Of a stretch of 64,000 nt of DNA, positions 24,001 to 34,448 are shown one piece after another (the first letter of the stretch is position 1; each line of letters begins with the position of its first letter). Under the pieces are notes generated by a model that was not told the DNA's origin, searched no databases, and saw nothing but the letters and a program-made list of their open reading frames with translations. The stretch comes from Entonaema liquescens (lineage: Eukaryota; Ascomycota; Sordariomycetes; Xylariales; Xylariaceae), in NCBI GenBank assembly GCA_902805475.1, contig CADCSX010000003.1:1488001-1552000 (forward strand), read 5' to 3'. The position numbers and the translations under genes are program-made.

Positions 24001-25077
24001 AAGAAAGGCATCGCTGGCCTCTTTGGAGGTCTGATGTCCTCCAATCCACGCCCCGAGTCACGTCCCGAGCCACGCCGTCGCAGTACATACTACACCACAG
24101 ATGATGAAGCTCGGCCTGATAAGAGGGCTAGGCGGTCTACACGGGATTATCACATTGTCGACGCAGATGCCATAGATGACGAAAGAGAAGCTCGCCGTGC
24201 AGCTCGCCGTGCAAGAAGGGCCGAAGAGAAAGCAGCGGAAGAAGCGCGCCTCACGAAAGAAGAAGAGCGGCGCGAGAGGCGAAGAAGATTTGAAGAGGAA
24301 GCTGAAGCTCGTAAACAAGCTGAACGCGATGCCCGACGGGCTGAGCGTAGGGCCGCCCGAGAACGGGAAGCGGAGCGTCTTGCCGTGGAAGCTAAAGAAG
24401 CTGAAAGGGCCGAACGACGTCGACTTCGTAGACTCGAGAAGGAGGCCGCTGCTGCCGAAGAGATGGAAGCAGAAGCCCGTCGTGCTGCTAGAGCCGAGCG
24501 GCGACGAGCGCGCTATGCTGATGCCCCCGAGGACGAAGAAGAGCGCCGAAGGAGGCGACACGAAGGCAGGCGTGCCGAAGAAAAGGCCTCCCGAAGGCGT
24601 ACCGTTCCCGTTGACAATTACGTCTACCCCCAAGAAAGGTCTTCACGGCATGCCGTAGATGATCGCGAGCGCGACCGCGACCATGATCGCAGACGAAACA
24701 AGGCGCAGGTTTGGCCTCATTCAGGTACAGATTCCTGGGTGAAGGAGCATGAAGATGCCGGGCCACCTCCTGAAGATGGTCCCACTACCGATGCGCCCCC
24801 TGAGGATGACGAGGAGGCTCGCCGTGCAGCACGACGAGCACGCCGTCGCGCAAAGTATGGGGATGTTGATGCGGAAATGGAGGATGATCGACGACGCCGT
24901 CGCGTGCGCCACGAGGAGCGAGATCAACGGGACCAACGAGAGCATCGTCGAGATCGTCGAGTAGGTGGTTCGGATGGGAGTGGTGACAAAAATGGTGCCA
25001 GGGGTGGACCGCGCGAGTCTTTCTTCACGGACTCAACGCCTCGAAGCAGTTGGTGGAGGAAGCTCACTGGCTCTTGA
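18062..25077 (+). CDS. Giant Lys/Glu-rich protein with WG repeats and coiled coil, uncharacterised
   Basis: The likely model is exon 1 at 18062-18238, exon 2 from about 18425, and a 51-bp in-frame intron at 23866-23916 (GTAAGA, GCTAAC, CAG). It needs one extra base near 19487, where the frame breaks (see findings), and gives about 2,260 residues. The acceptor at 18424 is the least certain point. Residues 400-1000 contain about 16 modules of 30-45 residues. Each has an acidic stretch, a Trp (DDPWG, DDWG, SFWG, WLDWG), a Lys block such as KKDKKKKK, then Pro/Glu pairs. Next come Ala/Glu coiled coils (about 1000-1250), a Pro-rich segment, and a very Arg-rich helical region that ends in SSWWRKLTGS. 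No enzymatic domain is visible. It may be a scaffold like the large fungal septal or cell-cortex proteins, but I cannot assign it. Confidence 0.8.
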
Positions 25078-26250
25078 GGGGCTAGAGACATGATCAGCGG
25101 GAGATGCCGCTATCATTGGTCGTGAAAATATTTTCTTGAATGTGTTTTTGCATGATTTATTAAGATTTGTGGGACAATTTTTGGGATGTGCCTCTCGTAT
25201 AGTTATGGAGGTAGTGGTTCTAAGGATTAGATATTCTATTCTCGTCCTCTTTTTCTTTTCTTTTTGCAGGTGTAAGAGGACCCCGCTAGCCTTGGAGCAT
25301 TGGTTGTACTGTATGGCATAGGACAGCCGTGTTTGGGTATACGTTGGTGTGTACGAGTGACGTGGCAAGGCTGAGGGGATGGAAGGCAGGCAAGATGCAA
25401 GCAAGATGCAAGATTTGGGGAGTGGGTGGACTGGGTCCATTCAGATGAGGCCCGATGGTACCCGATTGGACAATTTACATGAATATATGATGATGGAGAT
25501 GATACGGCAGTTTATGATGCGAGCGATGCATAACGAATATACCCTTTACAGCCTTGTATTCTATTAGGTAGCCAGGTCTGGTTTGCAATAGCATCATTCA
25601 TTATACAGCTAAAATGGAAGAAAGAATAAGAGAAATCGTCGAAGTAAATCTTACCAACTGTTTGATTGTGATTAGGTAAATGTAGGTGTCTAAGATACTG
25701 AGTAAATTGTTTTACCCCCTAAGCGAGTACCCGAGCACTTTGGTTGCTCGCAGCAGGCTATGCTCCTTGTTCGTGTATAAGCTCCGTAGTCATTAAGATG
25801 TAGGGGTTCGTTGATGTGAGAGATGGACGTATATATCTCACAGTAGATGCCTCTAAGTGTATGTAATAACTAGGTATATATATAAAAAGGGTAGATATTT
25901 CATTATTATCAAGCACATACAACTGATATAGGAATCAACGTCCCAGGTTATATCGGTAGTCAAAGCACAGGTATATAAATCTTGTCTTAGGTATGCAAGT
26001 AGCTACCCAGATAGTTTGCCAGAATGATGCCCAAGCTCTAAAAGACGCGTCTCCCACATCACGACGCGTTCCTTCCCTGCCTAAGTAGATGTACTTCACC
26101 ATCGCAGCAACGCCTTCCCATTGCCCACCTACGCACCTGCCTCCTTATCCGGCGTAAGTTCCCAAGAGGTAGGTAAGTCACTACCTACCCCCGTAGAGCC
26201 CTTATAATATCTAATAACCAACACACCTTCCAACAAACAAGCAAAGACAC
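25078..26250. other. Intergenic, no gene seen
   Basis: The 3' untranslated region of the WG-repeat gene followed by AT-rich spacer. Only short ORFs are present. Confidence 0.6.
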
Positions 26251-26345
26251 GCATCCGTGGAGTAGTAGTTAACTTATTCCTCTCCCACTCCCCTCGATGG
26301 CCGAGTTGGTTAAGGAAAGACCCGGGTGCAAATCCCGGCGGATGC
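26251..26345 (+). tRNA. tRNA-Gly(CCC) with a 24-nt intron
   Basis: The sequence folds as a cloverleaf. The acceptor stem pairs GCATCCG (26251-26257) with CGGATGC (26339-26345) over seven perfect pairs, and the discriminator is A at 26346. The D arm is GAGT/ACTT around an 8-base loop. The anticodon stem pairs TTCCT (26277-26281) with AGGAA (26313-26317). The T arm pairs CCGGG with CCCGG around the seven-base loop TGCAAAT. The interrupted anticodon loop reads CTCCCA then A, giving T33, anticodon CCC, a purine at 37, and an intron at 26288-26311 in the standard 37/38 position. The T arm and acceptor resemble eukaryotic tRNA-Gly. Oddities: the T loop has G where TTC is usual, the D loop lacks the GG pair, and the intron carries its own A-box-like TGGCCGAGTTGG. 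A degenerate copy is possible. Confidence 0.65.
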
Positions 26346-26356
26346 ACAACTTCCTC

Positions 26357-26361
26357 TTTTT
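26357..26361 (+). terminator. Pol III terminator (T5)
   Basis: A run of five T begins 12 bases after the 3' end of the tRNA acceptor stem, as expected for RNA polymerase III termination. Confidence 0.6.
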
Positions 26362-27715
26362 GACTGCCGCGGTCTTGGGTTCACGTCCAGCTCGTGGCTT
26401 TCCAATTCCTTTTTTTTTTTTTTTTTCAATTTACTTTTCAAGTTCCCATTTTGTCCTGCTTTGCGAAATTGATCTTGTCATTTTTATTACTATGCAAGTG
26501 TTAGGCTTTTTTTTCTATTGTATCGAGATTCTTCGAGTAGCTTCTTCCTACGGGCTTAATCCCCCTTAAGAATTTCTTGGCCTTATATCCAATCCACCCT
26601 ACAAGCAATACACACATACGCACTTCGTTATCATGTATATGTTTTCTGACTAAACGAGATAGATGTAGTACATAGGCTTTTAAGTGAAGTATGTTTTAAT
26701 ATTATTTTCGTGTGTTTAGTTATAACTATCTAGTATTTGTAAAGTTGCTTAATTATATGGTAGATACAATTATGCTGTGATGGTATGATTAATTATATGA
26801 TGTTACATGCTATGATCTCCCCCCATGGTGTAGATGTATATTATCAAGGGCACCCTAAACCTTGCACGATATCACGGATGTTCAGGAATACGAGTTAAAT
26901 ATAGTATCAACTCAGTTGTACACTGATAATAGTCAAGCCAACCCCTTCTTACAGACGAGCGGTCCGCCTATCACCTACGTGAGGTAGCCCTCTTGACGTG
27001 TGTATATTGGGTAGACGATGCCAGCCAGCAGCCGTGCGTACCCGTTTTATGTGGTTGTATGATAGTGTGTGGGGGGTCAAAAAGGAACCCGCTCGACATC
27101 CATGAACAGGAAACCATAAAAAAAAAGGAAAAAAAGAGGGAATCGGTCCTCCCGTTTCTTTCCCGTACCCCGATCTCTCTCCCTGCTCCCCCGGAACCCT
27201 CCTTAGAAAACGCCTACTCGCAACGTCTGCAAGGTAGCAACGACGGCGTAGTGAATTATGCCCGTTAAGAAAATCTCCCATTGCCATGCCCCCCAAGCAA
27301 TAATAATAACGAGGTTTACATCCAAACCTAAACTTTTCTTTTTCGGATATTCCGAAAACACACATTCTCGCATCCCCGCAGTGATTCGCCAGCGTCTAAA
27401 TACCAAGGGTTGTCTCTTCGTTTGAACCCTCGGCTGCTCGCAGGACGCCGTTGCCCACATTTCAGTCAACAACCCGCACGTGACTTGCAAACAAACAGCC
27501 TCGCCCCTAGAAGTAGTCATAAGAGATATCTTCGTCATAGCACATTAAAATGTAGGTATTGTATATAGAGAGACTTTATAGTCCTCTTCATTTGCGTGGA
27601 AAAAAGAGCGCCAAGTAATAGTACGGTTAGAGACGTGAGCCAGTGGGATCTTAGTGTGATGTACCCATATGAAAATGGAAGACAATATTTTAGGAATGGT
27701 CAAAACCCGAGGTTA
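26362..27715. other. Intergenic, no gene seen
   Basis: AT-rich spacer between the tRNA and the 3' end of adenylate cyclase. It includes a poly-T run at 26410-26426. Short ORFs have no coding character. Confidence 0.6.
26410..26426. repeat. Poly-T tract (17 T)
   Basis: An uninterrupted mononucleotide run in intergenic DNA. Confidence 0.9.
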
Positions 27716-30700
27716 TCAGTCATCGGACTCTTGGTCAGTAACAAGTGCTTCGCCCTCGCTATCACTAGTTGTAAGGTCACCAAATCTGGCCTTGTATCGC
27801 TCGAGTTCAGCCAGCTGGGCGGCAAGATTGTCGAGAACGACAGCCATTGGCGTTCGAAGATCGTCTAGCGAGCTTATCTGGCCGCCACCTATAGCGATAT
27901 GTCTCATTGTGAGCGTGGATATACAAGTCTATAATCGCAGTTAGTGAGTAAATACAAAGTAGAAGAATCGGACTTGAGATACGTACCTCTATGCGGCTCA
28001 CTTGATGTTCCATGAAGTTAAATAGGAATTGTTCCGTCATTTCACCACCGCGTTGCTTCATACGCTCCAATAGTTCGGTCTCGGGAGGTTGTAAGCCGCT
28101 GCCAGACATCTCTTCCAAAGAACTGCAAAGCATCTCCAGGCGTAAACTAACTTTCCACAGAGACCAGATAAGGTTCGGGTCGAATCCGAGGTCACTTCCG
28201 GCTTGTAGTGTAGCGGGTTTCTCAGCAGAGTCAGCCGCCATCAGAGCATTGTTGTGGTGTTCGATACGACCAGCAAGGGCATGCGGATAGAGGGAATAAA
28301 TGCCCTCGGGGTTTTCTAGACCTTTGAGCTTTCGCTCACCCATGTCCTTGACTTCAAATCCTTGTGAACTGAGCGACTTCAGCTCTCTTCTAATTGCTGC
28401 CGACGTCGCATCGTCATCGAAAGTGTCTTCGTTGCCAGCAGCTCCATTTCGTTCGTTTTCCTGGTAGGTCTCAAGGCAGCGTTGAATTTCGGAGATGAAA
28501 TCCGTGGATACAGTGATCTGGCCTCCGTCGGCTACGGATGATATACGAGATGCTTTGTTCACCATCGGGCCAAAGTAGTCCATGCGACGCGTTACAGGGT
28601 CGATTTCAGCTACCGGTTCGCCAAAATGAATACCCATTCGGACTGATAAACCTCTGAAGATAAGGACATTGTCATTATCGTATACCTCTTGGCAGGAAAC
28701 AGAGTTCAGAATTTCCGAGGGCCAATCGGCCGTCAATAGGTGTGTTTGGACAGCGAAGCACCACAAAAGTGCTGAGGTAGCGGTAGGGAAAGAGACCATG
28801 AAGGCATCGCCTTCAGTCTTGACTTCGTAACCACCTATTCTGCGAAGTTGTCGTCGCATAATTTCGTTGTGAACCTTTATAGCGGACCTCATAGCTGACG
28901 GATATGTTTCCCACAAATTGGTCGAATTCTTAATATCGGTGAACACAATAGAGGGTTTCTCGGTAGGGGCGGGAACTTCAGCTTCGAGCCTGTGTAGCGT
29001 AGAGTCTTGGACCTCGCCTTTGGCCTTCCTACCTCGCTTGGTCGGATACTGGAAATCGTCGGGAACACCGGAAGGATATAGTGACATGCTCTGCCCCCTA
29101 TGCAAACGAGCTGACCGTTCCTGACGCCGCTTGAGGTCAGAGACGCTGATCATCATGACCATAATTTTCCCGGTTGCGCCGTACGCGATTGCGAGATCTC
29201 GTAGCTTGTGCGCCGCGCGCATCAGATCACCCCGCTCTGATCGGGTGACATCAACAACTAGACCAGGAGTAAGATATTGCCATAATTCTCTTGTTGCAAT
29301 CAATATAGTTTCGTCCTGCGCGGTAATTGGTATCTGGAGAATATGAGGTGCTGCCTGTACGGCTGGCATTAAATCGATGTAGCCAAACGCACGAGAGACC
29401 TCTAGTAGATCATTCAGCTTCCCCTGGCGTGACACCCATCCTCCGGCATCGCGAATTCTTTGACGCTCATTAGGCTCCGCGGGGTCATGCTTCCGTGTGA
29501 GGATTTTATGTACGCCGTCGGATTGGATAAGCATTGCTTGGGCGTCGCCTACATTGGCAACGTACAGCTCCTGGGCTTGCAGGTAAGCCACTGTGGCAAC
29601 TCCACCAGAATTGAGGTCTTCCTTGCTAAGGACGACCGACGCCGACGAACCGCGATGTGACATCAACGGCCTCTTTTCGCTGTGCTCAACCGCTACAGTG
29701 ACAAGGTCTTTGTTGAGGGCAAGGAACGCTCGTCTAAGCGCATCAACGGGTGTCTCGTTTTGGCGTGTCTTCAGGGCCTTCAGTTCCATTGAGAAGATAT
29801 GCCCAAAATTCTCGTGAAGATACTTGGCTATCTTAGAACCACCGCTGGACAGTGCCTGTCCGTCAAACAAGCCCAACAGCGTCTCTGAATCCGATGAGTT
29901 GAACCTCGGAACGACTAGATCGATAGTTGATAGGTGTTCGCTTTTACCCAACGTATCGGCCATACCATATGGGAGGTGGCCAGCTAATGAACCTGAGGTT
30001 CTGACACGACGATCCTCGCTCTGGTCTGGGATACTTGGCTGAGTAAGGGTAACATCCATCAATCCAAGCACACGAAGGTTCGCCAACCGACTGAAGTCGG
30101 TATATTGCTCGCGGTTCTGTGACCCTGGGCCAACAGTTGTCTGCTTGATTTCCAGTCGTTTGTTTCCTGACAAGTTAAGAAATCGCAAATTCGGGTTCAA
30201 ATTCCAATTCCAATCGTATGGCACGTTTGAAATATTGTACTTGAGGGAATTGTTGCCACAATCCAATACAGCCAGCTTTTTGGCGCGGGAAATATCTGCA
30301 GGAAGGTTTGTGAATTTGTTATTGTTAATGTGAAGCACCTGGAGCAAGCTGTATTCCTCTAGATCATCAACCGGCAAACTCGTTAGGTCGTTGCCTGACA
30401 GATAAAGCTCTACTAGCTGGGGCCAATTTTTTATGCACCGTTGTGGCATGTCGTTTAGGTCGTTATATGATAGATTGAGAACGCGCAGTTCGGACAATAG
30501 CGTGATCTGCTCGAACACGTCGTCATCCAACTGATTGTCAGCAAGACATAGGTTTCTCAATGAGCCGGCAAACGTGTTAGTTAATCGGCTAGAAAGTCCA
30601 GAATCTTTTCTTGGTCCCGCAGCAGGAGTCATGGTTCCGTTGACGCTGCTGCTGGCCGTTGTAGTGCGCGAAAGGACGGAAGTCTTCCGTCCTCCTTTTC

Positions 30701-33700
30701 CATAGACCGAGACAACAGAACTCTTTCGATCCGAGCTAGAAGGAACAGGAGAAGGCCCAACACTCAGCAATGTGCTCGATGCTTGACTTGGCTGGCGCGA
30801 CCTATCACCGAGAAGATCTTCGGAGCTAGACGTTTGAGATAAAGGTCCAGTAGGCGGCTTATTGCTGGGAACAGGTGAGCCTGAAGATTCCCCAGGTACC
30901 TGGGGTGGGCGTGAAGCAGGCTTTGGGAAATTATCCAGCACATTTGAGGAAGCATTGAGCGTCTCCAACTTATTTGCCCACCATAATTCCATTGGTAACT
31001 TTCTAATATTGTTCCCTCTGACATCCAAAATTCTCAGCTCGTTTAAACACCCGATCTCCGGAGGTAGCTCGCCTACTGAGTTGTGGGCTATACTAAAATG
31101 TTCTAGCCTTCTCAAGTTACCAATGGTATTTGGAAGAGAAACAAAGTAGTTGCGGTCCAATACAAGCCTCTCTAAATTAACCATATTGTTGAACGAGCCG
31201 TCGATGCTGGCAAGCTGAGCACTTGACAAGTTAAGCATCTTAAGGGTCGGTACAGGGCTCGTAATTTCAAACTTGGTGATGGGGTTGGAATTCAACTTCA
31301 AACTGCGGACTCGCTCAAAGCTTCCAACAAACTGGGAGATCATGTTGTGATCTGCAGATAGTATCTCGAGTTTAGGAAGTTCAGATACGACATCGATCGC
31401 AGTGAGCCCGTTGTATTTTATATCTAACTCACGGAGATTCATAAGCTCACTCAATGTGGACGGTAAGGACCCAACAAGTCGGTTATTGGTTATAACAAAC
31501 TTCTCGAGACTTCGTAGCCTGCCGAGCTCGTCCGGCAGAGACGCGATTGAATTGAAGCTAACGTCAATGTCTACCAGGCTTTCCAAGTCGCATAAGAAAA
31601 CAGGAAAATTTTCCAGGAAATTCGAAGATAGGTTCAAGGAGCGAAGCGACCTAAAAGCGCCAAACTCCGGGGGTAGGTGGTTTAAACGATTATTTGCCAA
31701 GCTAAGCTTCAACAAACCAGTAAGGTGCCCAAGTGCAGCGTGTTCTAACTCCTCTAGGCGATTATTCGACACATCAAGATATGTCAAGCTATTCGCCCTC
31801 CCGATGCTTATGGGCAATTTTCGGGCTTCATTGTTAGAGAACTTGATATCGCGCAACTGGTGGCACGCTTGGATGAAGTCGCGGGGGAGGTCGAGAGAAA
31901 GATTCCTAGATAGATTCAAAGATATAATATCGGAGGTTTTAGAGTAGAGTGTGATGGGAATCGTAATCAAATTTCGTCCGGATAGGTCAACATGGTTGAA
32001 TTTCGTGGCTCTGCCGAGTCCTAGGTCCTGGGGACTCATTGTAAAATGGTTGTCCCTTGCCGACAGAAATAGGAAACGGCACAAATAGCCATTGTCTTCT
32101 CGACCGATATCCTCTAGACGATCTTTCTCCTCATATCCCACCTGCTGAAGAAGTCGCTTCTGGATCAGAAGCGGCTTCTCTGGAGCAGCTAAAACCCGAG
32201 ATAAATTATGCTTCCTCAACACGATATGGTAGTTCTCGAGACCTTCGGTGACGAATGTCTTCTTAACAACTTGGGTCATAACGTCGGCAACGGTGGAATT
32301 CAGTGGCATCTGCACGGTAGCAAAGGTATTATCGGCACGGAATACCCGTATGCAGTGAGGATTCTGCTTCTCCTCAGGTTTTGGTGGAGTTCCGGCTTCG
32401 TCCACTTCGGGGACATGAGTCTCTTTCTCCTCTGCAGTACGACGGACAGCCCAGCTGTCTGGTGCATTCCAGGCTCCGGTTCCTTTGGCTTGAACTGGCT
32501 CTAAAGGCTCATTATCTGCTGGTAAAAACGTCGAAGGTTCCATAGGTGTCAAAGGCAGAGGTTGTGCCAATATTCCTTCCATATCGTTTAGATTCGTATC
32601 GAGAACGAACATACTGTCCTTGTCATTCCTATCAGTCGGACCTATGTGTTCGTCGGGGTCGTCAAAGGCCTTGTGTGGACGCCCCTTCTTCGAGAAGGGG
32701 AATTTGTTATTGAAGGTCGCTTGGCGGGGATTAGACGGGCGCGTCTGAATAGATCCAGTCTCTGCATTAAAGGGAGCTTTGTCATAAGGCAACTGATTTC
32801 CTTTCGATAAATCTTGCCGAGATGACGATGCTACAAGCGAACGAGAAGAGCCGGGCATGCTTCTTAAGCGGGATGCTTGGGCGTCGTCCTTGTGTTTGTG
32901 TCGTCGCAACCGATCAAAGATACCCCGTTTCCCGGGAGCCCCTGGGGATGTTTGCCCATCGATAGATGCGAGTCTACTACCATTGCTATTGCTGCTTGGG
33001 GTGGGACTTTGAGCTCGAGATCGCGGCGCGGTAGTTGTGGAACCACCTCTTTCCTTCATATTCTGGATGTTAAGTCCCGAATCTTCGCGACTGGTAACTG
33101 GGCGCAATGTACTGGGGTCGTCGTTGCTCCGGTGGTGACGATGATGACTAGATAGATGGACAATGGAATGTCCAGAGCGAGAGGAGGATGAAGTTTTCGG
33201 CGGTATCTGCGTAGAACTTTCCCCGTATAGCGCTCCCTGTCTGGACCGGTCAGTATATCACGAACCGGAGCTTCGCCGTATTTGGCGATATCATTGACCT
33301 CTTGGTATAAAAATGGTACTACATCGCTTGAAGGCACCGGTGTACGCGGTCGTGAGGAAGCGGGCGAAGGTTCTCTAGTGTGGTCAGTCGCGTTCGAGTC
33401 ATTCCTCCCACGACGCGGTCGATTAAAGGAGTAAGAGCGTTGATCTTTTTGATTTTGAGAGAGTGGAGGTGGTGCTGGCAGGCTAGTTTCGGACGAATCG
33501 CGACCTGGAAAATCCTCTCCGAAGAACCCCTGTAGCTTCTTAAACCCCCCTCTACCACTGTTTTTAGAGCCTTGACTGCTTGCTGTTGTTATGCTGGCCG
33601 CCGAGGGTCGCCTATCGTCTGTGAAATACGCCGCATCGGGAGACTCGTTACTCGATGCTTGAGCAGGTCGCGAAGAACCTATTCTGAAAGCAGGTGAAAG

Positions 33701-34448
33701 TTGAGAAGTGGCCGAAACATTGTCGCTCGAATCATTGTAGAAGCTCGTCCCGAAACCAGTCGGAGACGTGGCCGCCCCACCGTTGACAGACATCCAAGGT
33801 GTTATATTATGCTGGGCATTCGGACTGGTTGGAGGATCTCGTTGGATTTGGGGAATACGACCGTTCGCTGGGTTAAGAACGGCAAGTTCGCGACGGTAGT
33901 CGGCAAGGTCACTCATACGGCGATTGTCAAGTAGGGAGCTACTAGATGCGGTCGAAGCCGGTGATAAGGCAAGGCGATTGCCGGATGCAGTTGGTGAGAC
34001 TTGAGACTCTTCGTTAAACGTCCTATAGATAGTGTAAGACGCATGCAGGATTAGCTTTAAGAAACTCCGCTGCTAATGACAGGTTTGGAAATGAAGTCGT
34101 AGACGAAGCGACAATTTCACTTAACAAACAACGGTCGACTTGTTCCTCGCTACTTAATTCGTCCTAACCAGGAACGCTCGAGATAGGTATCGGAGGAAAT
34201 GCAGCAAAAACAATAGCTCCGCATATGATTCATTGGACTCAAGCCGTAGAGCGAAGAAAGAGGCTAATCATGACGTACCTGATTTTTCCATAGTCGCTTG
34301 TCTTGATGGGCTTCGGGGTAGCCTTTGTCGAGGCTGAAGAGACGGAAACTGAGCGACTAGGAGCGGATGGCTTCAACGTGATATTTGAGTGACCACTGCT
34401 AGAACTCGCGAAGGAGGTGATGCGGCCGTCATCCCTCGTCATTGTCAT
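27716..34448 (-). CDS. CYR1: Adenylate cyclase (fungal Cyr1/MAC1/CR-1 type)
   Basis: Exons are 34279-34448, 27987-34022 and 27716-27928. Introns are 256 bp (GTACGT, CTATAG) and 58 bp (GTACGT, ATTATAG). The protein is about 2,139 residues, the usual family size, provided one missing base near 33194-33197 is allowed for (see findings). In order: a disordered Ser-rich N-terminus; a Ras-association region (about 610-690, HCIRVFRADNTFATVQMPL); some 20 leucine-rich repeats (about 730-1370) broken by a Ser-rich insert; a PP2C-like domain (about 1400-1690); and the class III cyclase domain (about 1745-1930). The cyclase domain carries the metal-binding Asp residues in FTDIKNS and GDAFMVSF. It makes cAMP from ATP at the plasma membrane. 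In fungi it is stimulated by Ras or G proteins through the repeat region and drives protein kinase A control of growth and development. Confidence 0.97.

Noticed and set aside
23013..24658. Gly- and Arg-rich ORFs overlapping the 3' part of the WG-repeat gene
   Set aside because: They are shadow frames of the Pro-rich and Arg-rich segments of the real protein.
26295..26345. Separate tRNA-Leu/Ser gene starting at the A-box-like TGGCCGAGTTGG
   Set aside because: There is no anticodon arm or long variable arm after it, and the preceding seven bases do not pair with the 3' end. The tRNA-Gly fold with an intron explains the whole region.
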